48,261 nucleotides of DNA from Bacteroidota bacterium (GTDB taxonomy: Bacteria; Bacteroidota; Ignavibacteria; UBA10030; UBA8401): contig WBUG01000020.1 of the NCBI GenBank assembly GCA_008933835.1, forward strand, positions 1-48,261, written 5' to 3'. Each line of letters opens with the position of its first letter. Positions within the stretch are counted from its first letter, which is position 1. The position numbers and the translations under genes were made by a program. Of the stretch, positions 26,387 to 35,501 are shown in pieces. The notes under the pieces were generated by a model, which saw only the letters and a program-made list of their open reading frames with translations, did no database searches and was not told where the DNA came from.

Positions 26387-27153
26387 GCGGAGGGTTCCGC
26401 GGAACGCCGTTCGACCTCTCGGGCCGCGTCGCCGTCGTCACCGGCGGAAGCACGGGGCTCGGATTCGGCATGGCGGCGGGACTGGCGGAGGCGGGGGCGG
26501 ACATCGTACTGGTGGACCGGCAGGAACGGACGGAGGCGCGCGCCGCTCTGGCGGCGCTGGGACGGAGGGTCGAAACGGTCACGGCCGACGTGACCGCAGT
26601 GGGGGCGGCAGCGTACATCGTGGAGCGTGCGCTCGCTTGCTTTGGATACATCGACATTCTGGTGAACAACGCCGGCATCATCCGTCGCAGCGATGCGCTC
26701 GAGTTCTCTGAACGGGACTGGGACGACGTGATGCAGGTGAACGCGAAGAGCGTCTTCTTCCTGTCGCAGGCGGCCGCCCGCGGCATGATGGAACGGCGGT
26801 ACGGGCGCATCATCAACGTGGCGTCACTGCTCGCCTTCCAGGGGGGGATACGGGTGCCGTCGTATGCGGCGTCCAAAGGCGCTGTCGCGCAGATGACGAA
26901 AGCGCTGGCGAACGAATGGGCGGCGCACGGCATCACGGTGAACGCCGTGGCGCCGGGATACATGGCCACGAACAACACCCAGGCGTTGCGCGAAGATGCG
27001 GAGCGGGAACGCTCCATCGCGGACCGCATCCCGGCGGGACGGTGGGGGACTCCGGAGGACCTGAAAGGGGCCGCGGTCTTCCTCGCCTCGGAAGCGTCGG
27101 CATACGTCAACGGCCATATGCTGGTCGTCGACGGAGGATGGATGGCACGATGA
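26383..27153 (+). CDS. kduD: KduD-type SDR, 2-deoxy-D-gluconate 3-dehydrogenase family
   Basis: This 256-residue protein starts at the ATG overlapping the transporter stop. It shows cofactor loop GGSTGLG (21-27), NNAGIIRR (95-102), catalytic Ser148, Tyr161 and Lys165 (YAASK), VNAVAPGYMATNNTQALR and VDGGW near the end. The last blocks are characteristic of KduD, which reduces 2,5-diketo-3-deoxygluconate to KDG; some relatives reduce DEH directly. The partner isomerase of the KduI/IolB family is encoded at 30571. With the SDR at 21752 the locus has two candidate reductases. A 41-bp gap with a GGAGG site separates it from the next gene. Confidence 0.85.
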   Translation: MSGGFRGTPFDLSGRVAVVTGGSTGLGFGMAAGLAEAGADIVLVDRQERTEARAALAALGRRVETVTADVTAVGAAAYIVERALACFGYIDILVNNAGIIRRSDALEFSERDWDDVMQVNAKSVFFLSQAAARGMMERRYGRIINVASLLAFQGGIRVPSYAASKGAVAQMTKALANEWAAHGITVNAVAPGYMATNNTQALREDAERERSIADRIPAGRWGTPEDLKGAAVFLASEASAYVNGHMLVVDGGWMAR

Positions 27154-27194
27154 CGAACACTCACGAATCACTCACCAATCACATCGGAGGTAGC

Positions 27195-29030
27195 ATGAGA
27201 ACATTGATGACCGTTGCCGCAGGGCTGCTGCTCATCGCGGCCGTTTCCACGGCGCAGATCAAGAGCGCCAAATCGGGCGTCTGGAGCGCCGACACCACAT
27301 GGGTCGGCGGCGTCGTCCCCACCGCGAACGACGACGTGCTCATCGACACGTCCACCACGGTGACGGTGAACGTGGCGAACGCCGTCTGCAAGAACATGAC
27401 GGTGAAGGGGACGGTGACCTTCCCGGATGTGAACGCGCTCGGTATCGTCATCAACGGCGACCTGCTGATCGAGTCCACCGGAAAGTTCAACACCTACTCG
27501 AGCGGAAGCCCGCTCGGCATCCGGTATCAGACCATCGAGCTGAAGAAGAACCTCACCGTCATGACGGGAGGGAGCTTCGACATGCGCCGCGGTTCGGGCG
27601 CCACGGTGGGTGTCGGCCGCGTCGTGTTCACGGGAACGGAGAATTCCGTCATCACGCTGTCGCAGACCGCCTACGGTTCGAGCGTCGAAGAGTTCAACTC
27701 CGTCATCATCAACAAGAGCGGCGGCGCGAAGGTCGTTCTTGCCGCCGGCAATCTGTACCAGAACAACAACGCCACCAATGCGCCGGACACGCTGCTGTTC
27801 ATCTCCGGCATCGTCGAGACGGGCGACAACACCTGGGTGCACCTCGCCACCAGCAGCGGTTCCATCCAGGGAGCCTCCGATGCGTCGCATATCGTCGGGA
27901 GGATCGGCCGCGGACTCACGAACTCCGGCGGCAACGTCAACCGGCCGTGGCCGCTCGGCGACGGAACGGTGCTGCGTCCCATCTCGCTGCGCATGACCGC
28001 CCCGGCCAACGCCACCGGCCACTACGTGTGGGCGGCGCTCCTGCCGGGCAACGCCAACACCGGTTCCAGCGCTTTCGCGGGGGGCATCGACAAGGTGTCG
28101 GGCATCCGCTACTATCAGGTCGGCTATCTGCAGAACGCCGGTTCCGCCGCGTCGGTGCCGTTCTACGGATTCACCCCCTCATACCGCGACGATGACGGCG
28201 TGAACGCCGGCAACTCGGACCTGCGCGTCGCGGTCTCGACCGACGCCCGCGCGAACTGGACCGGTTACGGTCCGGCGTCGGACACGACGAAGGTCGGGGC
28301 GACGTACTACTCCGTCGCGTCCGATTCCATCGTTCCGCTGCTGACCGTCAACACCGGCACGAGCCTCTTCGTGGCGCTGGCGCGGGCGACCGGTACGGTC
28401 ACGAATCCGCTCGAAGGCAGCTCCAAAGCGCCGCAGTTCGCCGTCTCGCCGAAGTCCATCAATTTCGGAACGACGCCGCAGAACATCTATAAGAACGACT
28501 CGGTCACCGTCTCCAATGCCGGCGACGATACGCTGAAAGTGACCGATATCGTGTCCGATTCCCCGGACTTCGTCGCCGCCTCGACCGATCTGGTCGTCGC
28601 ACCGGGCGGCAGCGTGAAGATGTACGTCTTCTTTGAGCCGACATCCGTCGGTCCGAAGAGCGGCCGCATCATCTTCACGCATAACGCGGCCTCCGGCAAG
28701 GACACGCTCACGGTGAGCGGTACCGCCTCGCCGGTGCAGTCCGTGCGTCCCGGCGACGGGCTGCCCGCCGAGTTCGCGCTCCATCAGAACTATCCGAACC
28801 CGTTCAATCCCTCCACCGTCATCTCCTTCTCGATGCCGGAACGGGCGGCGGTGAAGGCCGAGGTCTTCACGCTGCTCGGAACGCGCGTTGCGGTGTTGTT
28901 TGACGGCGTCATGGGTGCGGGAACACATTCGCTGCAGTGGAATGCGAAGAGCGTCCCCTCCGGCGTCTACTTCTACCGCGTCGCGATGGGTTCGAAGGTG
29001 TTCACGAAACAGATGATGCTGCTGAAGTGA
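27195..29030 (+). CDS. T9SS-secreted protein with a stand-alone G8-like beta module
   Basis: The protein has 611 residues from the ATG at 27195, which has GGAGG 4 bp upstream and begins a signal peptide (MRTLMTVAAGLLLIAAVSTAQ). Residues about 22-400 form the module shared with three other proteins here: SGVWSADTTWVGGVVPTAND at the start, then FDMRRGSG, VEEFNSVIINKSGGAKVVLA, NTWVHLATSSG, GNANTGSS and DDGVN. The start resembles G8-type domains. About 420-515 is an Ig-like/choice-of-anchor segment (SINFGTTPQNIYKNDSVTVSNAG). The last roughly 90 residues are a T9SS sorting domain with NYPNPFNPST. No catalytic motif is seen; a surface glycan-binding role is inferred. Confidence 0.78.
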   Translation: MRTLMTVAAGLLLIAAVSTAQIKSAKSGVWSADTTWVGGVVPTANDDVLIDTSTTVTVNVANAVCKNMTVKGTVTFPDVNALGIVINGDLLIESTGKFNTYSSGSPLGIRYQTIELKKNLTVMTGGSFDMRRGSGATVGVGRVVFTGTENSVITLSQTAYGSSVEEFNSVIINKSGGAKVVLAAGNLYQNNNATNAPDTLLFISGIVETGDNTWVHLATSSGSIQGASDASHIVGRIGRGLTNSGGNVNRPWPLGDGTVLRPISLRMTAPANATGHYVWAALLPGNANTGSSAFAGGIDKVSGIRYYQVGYLQNAGSAASVPFYGFTPSYRDDDGVNAGNSDLRVAVSTDARANWTGYGPASDTTKVGATYYSVASDSIVPLLTVNTGTSLFVALARATGTVTNPLEGSSKAPQFAVSPKSINFGTTPQNIYKNDSVTVSNAGDDTLKVTDIVSDSPDFVAASTDLVVAPGGSVKMYVFFEPTSVGPKSGRIIFTHNAASGKDTLTVSGTASPVQSVRPGDGLPAEFALHQNYPNPFNPSTVISFSMPERAAVKAEVFTLLGTRVAVLFDGVMGAGTHSLQWNAKSVPSGVYFYRVAMGSKVFTKQMMLLK

Positions 29031-30565
29031 TGCTCCGCTCCCTCATCATCATCCTTGCCGCGGCGGTCTTGACCGCTGCGGCGGCGCCGAAGCCCGCGTC
29101 CGTCTTCGGGAACGGCATGGTACTCCAGCAGGGGATGGCGGTCCCCGTGTGGGGGAGCGCCGAGCCGGGCGAACGCATCACCGTGTCGGTCGCCGGGCGC
29201 TCCGCCTCGGCCGTGACGGGGGAGGATGGCCGGTGGAGGGTCTCGCTCGCTCCGCTCACCGCGGGCGGTCCGTACGAGATGACCGTCTCGGGCCGTTCCG
29301 ACGTCATCTTCTCGGACGTCATGGCGGGCGAGGTGTGGATCTGTTCAGGACAGTCGAACATGACCTTCGCGCTGCGGAACACGGTGAACGCGGCAGAGGA
29401 GATCGCGTCGGCGGAATATCCGCTCCTGCGTCTCTTCACCGTCCGGCGGGTCCTATCGGACACGCTTCGTGGCGATGTGGAGGGACGATGGGAGCGGTGC
29501 ACTCCCGGGACCGTCGAAGACTTCTCGGCGGTGGCGTACTTCTTCGGGCGCCGGCTCGCGGACTCGCTCGGCGTACCGGTCGGTCTCGTCCATGTCTCCT
29601 GGGGCGGCACGGCGGCCGAAGGATGGATGCCGCGCTCCGTGCTGCTGAGCGATCCGGACTTCCGCCCCATCATCGACCGGTGGACGAGCGACAGCGTTGC
29701 ATTTCCTGCCGCGATGAAAGCGTTCACCGATTCGCTTCCGGCGCTCAGCGCGCGATGGTCGGCCGATTCCGCCGCGGCGGTGTCGCTCGGCCGGGCGCTC
29801 CCTCGTAAGCCGACGGCTCCGCGGGGACCCGGCCACCGCGATACGCCGTGCGGACAGTACAACGGCATGCTCCATCCGCTCATCCCGTTCGCGATGCGCG
29901 GCGTCATCTGGTATCAGGGGGAAGGGAACGCAGCGAGGGCGCACCAGTACCGCCGTCTCTTCCCGACGCTGATCACAACGTGGAGGTCGCTGTGGGGGCA
30001 GGGTGACTTCCCGTTCTATTATGTGCAGTTGCCGAACCTCGACCGGCAGCCGGAACCGTCACGGAGCGGCTGGGCGGAACTGCGCGAAGCGCAGCTGATG
30101 GCACTGTCGCTTCCGAACACCGGTATGGCCGTGACGATTGATGTCGGAGACCCGAAGGACCTCCATCCGCGGGAGAAGCGCCCGGTGGCGGAACGGCTCG
30201 CGCGCATCGCGCTGGCGAAGACGTACGGACGGCCGGTGCCGTACTCCGGACCGCTCTACCGGACCTTCGAACGGAACGGGAAGAGCATCACCGTTCGGTT
30301 CGATCACGGCGGCGGACTCCGTGCGAACGGCACGGCGGCGCTGACCGGTTTCACCGTGGCGGGCGATGACCGGAAGTTCGTTCCCGCGAACGCCGTCATC
30401 CGCGACGGCGCCGTCATCGTCTCACATCCCTCCGTCCCCGCTCCGGCGGCGGTACGGTACGCCTGGGCGGACGCCCCGGCATGCAACCTCACCAACGCGA
30501 CCGGACTTCCGGCGTCCCCGTTCCGTACGGACGACTGGGAAGAGGTCACGCACGACAGGAAATGA
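29030..30565 (+). CDS. SGNH-family acetylesterase (sialate O-acetylesterase-like)
   Basis: This 511-residue exported protein has a signal peptide (MLRSLIIILAAAVLTAAAAP). An N-terminal beta domain (VLQQGMAVPVWGSAEPGE) is followed by the SGNH esterase core: nucleophile Ser109 in ICSGQSNM, the block VSWGGTAAEGWMP, VIWYQGEGNA and the Asp-His pair in DVGDPKDLHPREK. All four SGNH blocks are present. The family removes O-acetyl groups from sialic acid or, in many polysaccharide loci, from plant or algal glycans. Here deacetylation of acetylated alginate or another acetylated polyuronide is likely but inferred. The ATG overlaps the upstream stop by one base. No sorting domain, so periplasmic. Confidence 0.87.
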   Translation: MLRSLIIILAAAVLTAAAAPKPASVFGNGMVLQQGMAVPVWGSAEPGERITVSVAGRSASAVTGEDGRWRVSLAPLTAGGPYEMTVSGRSDVIFSDVMAGEVWICSGQSNMTFALRNTVNAAEEIASAEYPLLRLFTVRRVLSDTLRGDVEGRWERCTPGTVEDFSAVAYFFGRRLADSLGVPVGLVHVSWGGTAAEGWMPRSVLLSDPDFRPIIDRWTSDSVAFPAAMKAFTDSLPALSARWSADSAAAVSLGRALPRKPTAPRGPGHRDTPCGQYNGMLHPLIPFAMRGVIWYQGEGNAARAHQYRRLFPTLITTWRSLWGQGDFPFYYVQLPNLDRQPEPSRSGWAELREAQLMALSLPNTGMAVTIDVGDPKDLHPREKRPVAERLARIALAKTYGRPVPYSGPLYRTFERNGKSITVRFDHGGGLRANGTAALTGFTVAGDDRKFVPANAVIRDGAVIVSHPSVPAPAAVRYAWADAPACNLTNATGLPASPFRTDDWEEVTHDRK

Positions 30566-30570
30566 CCAGC

Positions 30571-31344
30571 ATGAAACGCGAGATCGTCTTCAGGAACATC
30601 GACGGGAAACCGGGCCGGCATCTGGCCGTCACGCCCGAAACCGCCGCCACCGAGCACCTTTCGGTCGGCTATATCAACCTTTCGGCGGAGGTGCCGTCGG
30701 TATCGTTCGACTGCGGGGTGAACGAGAAGGTGCTTCTCTGCATGAAGGGGGAGGCGAACGTGACGGTGAACGGGAAGCCGTTCCTGCTCGGACTGTATGA
30801 CGCGCTGTACATCCCCCGCGATTCGTCCGTGACCGTCCGCGCGAACGGGGCGAGCCTGCTCGAAAGTTCCGCTCCTGTCGAGAAGGCGTACGATGTCCGT
30901 CTCGTCCGGTGGCTGGATGCCAGCGTGGACCCGAAACTCCACATGAGCATCGGTCAGGAGAGCATGCACCGCGAACTGTACCAGCTCGTCAGCGAGAATG
31001 TCGCTGCCGGACGCCTTCTCGTCGGTCCGACCTTCAGCAATAAGGGGAACTGGACGAGCTGGCCGCCGCATGAACACCGCGATACGTTGGAAGAAGTGTA
31101 CGTCTACTTCAACATGCCGGCGCCCGGTTTCGGCATCCAGCTGGCCTACAGCGATACGCAGTATCCGGACGTGATGGTGCCGGTGCGCGAAGGGGACGCC
31201 GTCGTCGTGCATCACGGCTACCATCCCAACGTCGCCGTGCCGGGGCACGCCATCAATTTCGTCTGGATCCTCTGCGCGAAACGCGAAGGCGTCGACCGCC
31301 GGTACGGCGTCGTGAACGTGCAGCCGGAGTTCAAACCGCAGTGA
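30571..31344 (+). CDS. KduI/IolB-family uronate isomerase
   Basis: This 257-residue double-cupin protein of the KduI/IolB superfamily (PF04962) contains WPPHEHRDTLEEVYVYFNM, with the metal-binding His residues and Glu, and a later His in YHPNV. KduI converts DEH-type ketouronates to 2,5-diketo-3-deoxygluconate, whereas IolB isomerises 5-deoxyglucuronate in inositol breakdown. This sequence has features of both, so I do not assign a symbol. The neighbourhood (KduD-type SDR, KDPG aldolase, KdgK) favours the KduI reaction. I chose the ATG at 30571, with AGGA 10 bp upstream; an ATG at 30562 overlapping the previous stop is an alternative. Confidence 0.82.
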   Translation: MKREIVFRNIDGKPGRHLAVTPETAATEHLSVGYINLSAEVPSVSFDCGVNEKVLLCMKGEANVTVNGKPFLLGLYDALYIPRDSSVTVRANGASLLESSAPVEKAYDVRLVRWLDASVDPKLHMSIGQESMHRELYQLVSENVAAGRLLVGPTFSNKGNWTSWPPHEHRDTLEEVYVYFNMPAPGFGIQLAYSDTQYPDVMVPVREGDAVVVHHGYHPNVAVPGHAINFVWILCAKREGVDRRYGVVNVQPEFKPQ

Positions 31345-31345
31345 T

Positions 31346-33127
31346 ATGAAACGGTTCGTCACCATACCGTTGCTCGCCGCGCTCCTGCTGTGCGCCGCGG
31401 AACGTTCGGAGGCCGGACGGAAGGTCTATTCCACCGCCTCTTCTTTCAAGACGGCACTGCAGAGCGCCGTTCCCGGGGACACCATCGAACTGGCGGACGG
31501 GTCGTACGACATCGGCGGGAACTCGCTGACGAAGTCCGGCACCGCGCAGCAGCGCATCGTCATCAAGGCGCTCAACCGGGGGAAGGCGGAACTGAAGGGG
31601 AAGTCCGCGTTCACCGGCAAGGGCATCGCGTACGTCACCATCGAAGGGTTCCTCGTCACGAGCGACGTCTCCACCGCGGTCAAGACGGAGAGCTGCAACA
31701 ATGTCCGCATCACGCGCAACACGTTCCGGTTGTCGGAGACAACCTCGTCCAAGTGGGTGCTCATCGGCGGCACATACAACATCGCGACCGCGAACAGCTT
31801 CGAGAACCGGGTGGACCATAACCTGTTCGAGAACAAGAAGCAGCTCGGCAACTACATCACCATCGACGGCTCGCCGGACGACCTCGGTTCGCCCGAGGCG
31901 TCCCGCGATGACCGCATCGATCATAACCACTTCCGCACCATCGGACCGCGCGCCGCGAACGAGATGGAGACCGTCCGCATCGGCCACAGCGGGATCTGCC
32001 GCTCCAGCAGCCGCACCGCGGTGGAGTTCAACCTGTTCGAGGAGTGCGACGGGGATCCGGAGATCGTCTCCGTGAAGACCCGGCACACGTCCGTCCGATG
32101 GAACACCTTCCGCCGCTCGCAGGGGACGGTCTGCCTCCGCTCGTCGGACAGCTCGACGGTGGAGGGGAACTGGTTTCTTGGCGGCGGCAAGAGCGGTACG
32201 GGAGGCGTGCGGATGTACGGCAGCGGTCACCGTGTGGTGAACAACTATTTTTCCGGATTGACGGGGGACACGTGGGACGCGCCGGTCACCATCACCAACG
32301 GCGACGCGGAACTGACCGGCTCCGTCACCTCGCACTGGCGGCCGCAGAACATCACCGTCGCCTTCAATACCTTCGTCGGCAACGTGAACAACATCCAGTT
32401 CGGGTTCACCAACAACGGTTCATACTCGAAACCGCCGAAGGACCTACTCGTCGCCAATAACATCGTCGCCGGCGCGCAGAATCCGCTGGTGAAGATCATC
32501 ACGGCTCCGTCCAATCTCACGTACCAGGGAAACATCCTGTTCCCCACCGGCAGCGCCACGGTGGGCATCACGGTCACGGATGCGCAGGCGCGCGTGACCG
32601 ATCCGCTGCTCGTCTTCACGGACAGTCTCTGGCGCATCGCACCCGAAAGCCCCGCCGTCAACGCCGCCGCCGGGTCGTTCCCCTGGGTGATCACGGACAT
32701 CGACGGACAGATGCGCGACGGCGCGCCGGACGCGGGGGCCGACGAATGGTCCGGCGGCACACGGTTCAACCGGCCGCTCACTGCCGCGGATGTCGGTCCG
32801 GAGGGACCGGATTCTCTCGTCATCATCACAGCGGTCCGCCGTCCGGTGACGGCGGCGCCGGGATCTCCGGAACTACTTCGGGTCTTCCCGAATCCGTTCA
32901 ACCCCTCCGCGACGGTCCGATTCACTCCGCCGAACGGGGGAGAGGCCGAGGTGACGGTGACGGACCTACTGGGCCGCGAGGTCACTCTTCTCTTCCGCGG
33001 GACCGTCGAACCGGGACGAGAATACGCATTTCGTTTCGATGCCGGAGCGTTCGCCGCCGGTACATTCTTCGTCCATGCTCAAACCGACGGAGTCCGCACG
33101 GTGCGTCGAATCCTTCTTGTGAAATGA
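31346..33127 (+). CDS. PL6 alginate lyase with T9SS sorting domain, variant active-site block
   Basis: This 593-residue protein has a signal peptide (MKRFVTIPLLAALLLCAAE) and a right-handed beta-helix of the PL6 (chondroitinase B-like) family from about 25 to 470. Conserved blocks are DHNHFRTIGPRAANEMETVR with calcium-binding acidic residues, CDGDPEIVSVK with the presumed Bronsted base Lys244, and Arg265 in VCLRSSD. In the two other PL6 proteins of this window the Arg is followed by His-Gly (LRHG); here it is Ser-Ser. A T9SS domain (PNPFNPSATVRF to AAGTFFVHAQ) ends the protein. It starts 1 bp after the isomerase gene. Surface endo- or exolysis of alginate is expected; specificity may differ. 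Confidence 0.87.
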   Translation: MKRFVTIPLLAALLLCAAERSEAGRKVYSTASSFKTALQSAVPGDTIELADGSYDIGGNSLTKSGTAQQRIVIKALNRGKAELKGKSAFTGKGIAYVTIEGFLVTSDVSTAVKTESCNNVRITRNTFRLSETTSSKWVLIGGTYNIATANSFENRVDHNLFENKKQLGNYITIDGSPDDLGSPEASRDDRIDHNHFRTIGPRAANEMETVRIGHSGICRSSSRTAVEFNLFEECDGDPEIVSVKTRHTSVRWNTFRRSQGTVCLRSSDSSTVEGNWFLGGGKSGTGGVRMYGSGHRVVNNYFSGLTGDTWDAPVTITNGDAELTGSVTSHWRPQNITVAFNTFVGNVNNIQFGFTNNGSYSKPPKDLLVANNIVAGAQNPLVKIITAPSNLTYQGNILFPTGSATVGITVTDAQARVTDPLLVFTDSLWRIAPESPAVNAAAGSFPWVITDIDGQMRDGAPDAGADEWSGGTRFNRPLTAADVGPEGPDSLVIITAVRRPVTAAPGSPELLRVFPNPFNPSATVRFTPPNGGEAEVTVTDLLGREVTLLFRGTVEPGREYAFRFDAGAFAAGTFFVHAQTDGVRTVRRILLVK

Positions 33128-33131
33128 AGTG

Positions 33132-35501
33132 ATGAATACAATGAACACCCGAACCGCAGCTTTTCTCCTCCTTCTCGCGACCGCACTTTCGTCCGCCGAC
33201 GGCGGACAAGTGCAATCCGCCCGCAGCGGTGCGTGGAACGCCGACTCCACCTGGAGCGGCGGAACGGTGCCCGGAGCCGCGGATGATGTGCTCATCGGCG
33301 CCGGACACACGGTCACGCTGAACACGCTCACGACGGAATGCCGTCATCTCACGCTCTCCGGTTCCAACGCGAAACTCCGGTTCGCGGTGGACGGCACCGT
33401 CTCGGGTCTCACCGTGTTCGGGAACGTCACCATCGGTGCCGGAACGTTCCTGCGCGTCGAATCCCGCTCTCCCGCGGGGGCGGCCAACAGCTACGTCGAC
33501 CATGCACTGAACCTGTACGGGAACCTGAAGAACGCCGGCACACTGGACCTGCGGGGCGGAAGCACCACTGGCGGCACCTCCAACGGCGTGCTCACGTCGT
33601 TCCTCGGTCCCGTCAACGACACGGTCTGGCTGACCGGCACCACCTACCGGGCGTCGGTGGAGGAGTTCAACGGCATCACCGTGAACAAGAGCGGCAGCGG
33701 ACGTGTCGTGCTCGCCGCCGGGAACATCTTCATCAACAGCAGCTCCTCCGTCGGTCCCGCCGTGCTCACGCTGACGCGGGGTCTGGTCGAGACCGGCGCG
33801 AACATCATCGTCACCGCCGCCACCGGGAACGGCAGCGTCGCCGGCGGCTCCGATTCGTCGTACGTCTTCGGCGTGATGGGACGCGGGATGAACAGCAGCA
33901 GCGAGACCGAGAAGAAGTTCGAGGTGGGGGACGGGACGGCGTACCGGCCCATCGTCATCCGCACCTCCACCGGGGGCGTGGCGAGCGGTCACTATGTCTT
34001 CGCGTCGGTGGTGAACGGGAATGCGAACAACGGCGCCAGTTTCCTGCAGGGGAACATCGACAGCGTTTCACGGCACCGCTATTACCGTATCGGTTATTCC
34101 AAGGGAGGCATCGCCGGTACGGCCGACTCGATGCGCTTCAAACAGTTCTCCCCGTTCTACCGCGCGGACGACGGCGTGGAACAGAACATGCTCGGCCTGA
34201 CGGTGGCGTACTCGACCGACGCCCGCGGCACCTGGATCAACGCCGGTCCCGCAAACCATGTGGCGGACCTCTCGAACCCTCCGACCGAACTGCAGAGCAC
34301 CGCCGTCACCCCGGAACCGGTCTTGCGTGACAGCGCCGCGCTCTTCATCGCGCTGGCGTACGGTCCGCCGGACATCAGCGGTCCCATTCCGGACGTGCCG
34401 AACGGAAAGTACGGCCCGCTCCCGCTCCATTCGTTCGACCTGTGGAAGGCGAAGTCCGCTTCGCCGACGCCGCTCGTGGTGCACATCCACGGCGGAGGGC
34501 TGACGAGCGGAAGCAAGGCGGACATTTCGCTCAACTACGTATCTGCGCTCCTCGCCAAGGGGATATCGGTGATGTCGGTGAACTACCGGCTTTCGCCGGA
34601 GGTCATCGTGCCGAACCATTACCTCGACTGCGCGCGGGCGATCCAATATGTGCGGCACAACGCCGCGGCGCTCAACATCGACCCGCAGCGCATCGGCGCG
34701 TCGGGAAGTTCCGCCGGAGGTCTCACCGCGTTCTGGCTCAATTTCCATGACGACCTTTCGGACCCGCTCAATGCGGACTCGGTGTTGCGGCAATCGTCCC
34801 GGCTGAAGGGAGTGGCGTGCTGGAGCGGACAGACCACGCTCGACATGCGGGTGGCGCCGGTGTGGGTGGCTCCCATCGTGCTCGATTTCAGCAGCTATTT
34901 TAAGGGAACGATCTTCGGCATGTCGGCCGAGAGCCTGCAGACCCCGTCGGGATACGCATTGCAGGAAATGGCCTCCCCCGCGGCGCATGTGACGGCGGAC
35001 GACCCGCCGGCGTGGATGTACTACAGTTATGTGAATCCCCCCGCGAATTCCAGCGAAGCCATCCATCATGTCGGGTTCGGGAACGGTCTGAAGCATATCA
35101 TGGATTCGCTCGGACTGGCCTCATCCATTCTCACCCCGGCATACGGCGGTTCCGTCACCGATTCCGCGGTCAATTTCTTCCGTCACCGATTCGGCATGAC
35201 GACGACGGCCGTACGGCCGAACAACGCCGCTCCGGACGGATTCCGGTTGGAGCAGAACTATCCGAATCCGTTCAATCCAAGCACCACCATTTCTTTCACG
35301 GTTCCGGAGGGGAGGCACAGGGTCACAGTAACAGTGTACGATGTCCTGGGCAGGGAAGTAACGGTTTTGTTCGATGGAGTCGCTGATGCCCGTCGACACG
35401 TGGTACGATGGAATCCGGTTAAACAGACATCGGGAGTGTACTTCTATCGATTGCAGATTGGTTTGTATTCGTATCAAAAGAAAATGTTATTGCTGCAATA
35501 A
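33132..35501 (+). CDS. G8-like module fused to an alpha/beta-hydrolase esterase, T9SS-secreted
   Basis: This 789-residue protein has a signal peptide after the double start (ATG 33132; ATG 33141 also possible). Residues about 27-410 are the second copy of the shared module (SGAWNADSTWSGGTVPGAAD, VEEFNGITVNKSGSGRVVLA). Residues about 430-690 are an alpha/beta-hydrolase of the carboxylesterase/hormone-sensitive-lipase type: oxyanion HGGG starting at His453, nucleophile Ser527 in GSSAGG, and a possible catalytic His in AIHHVGFG. The T9SS domain follows (NYPNPFNPSTTISF). An ester-removing role at the cell surface is likely, with the module as targeting part. Base composition falls sharply in the last 150 bp of the gene. 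Confidence 0.83.
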   Translation: MNTMNTRTAAFLLLLATALSSADGGQVQSARSGAWNADSTWSGGTVPGAADDVLIGAGHTVTLNTLTTECRHLTLSGSNAKLRFAVDGTVSGLTVFGNVTIGAGTFLRVESRSPAGAANSYVDHALNLYGNLKNAGTLDLRGGSTTGGTSNGVLTSFLGPVNDTVWLTGTTYRASVEEFNGITVNKSGSGRVVLAAGNIFINSSSSVGPAVLTLTRGLVETGANIIVTAATGNGSVAGGSDSSYVFGVMGRGMNSSSETEKKFEVGDGTAYRPIVIRTSTGGVASGHYVFASVVNGNANNGASFLQGNIDSVSRHRYYRIGYSKGGIAGTADSMRFKQFSPFYRADDGVEQNMLGLTVAYSTDARGTWINAGPANHVADLSNPPTELQSTAVTPEPVLRDSAALFIALAYGPPDISGPIPDVPNGKYGPLPLHSFDLWKAKSASPTPLVVHIHGGGLTSGSKADISLNYVSALLAKGISVMSVNYRLSPEVIVPNHYLDCARAIQYVRHNAAALNIDPQRIGASGSSAGGLTAFWLNFHDDLSDPLNADSVLRQSSRLKGVACWSGQTTLDMRVAPVWVAPIVLDFSSYFKGTIFGMSAESLQTPSGYALQEMASPAAHVTADDPPAWMYYSYVNPPANSSEAIHHVGFGNGLKHIMDSLGLASSILTPAYGGSVTDSAVNFFRHRFGMTTTAVRPNNAAPDGFRLEQNYPNPFNPSTTISFTVPEGRHRVTVTVYDVLGREVTVLFDGVADARRHVVRWNPVKQTSGVYFYRLQIGLYSYQKKMLLLQ

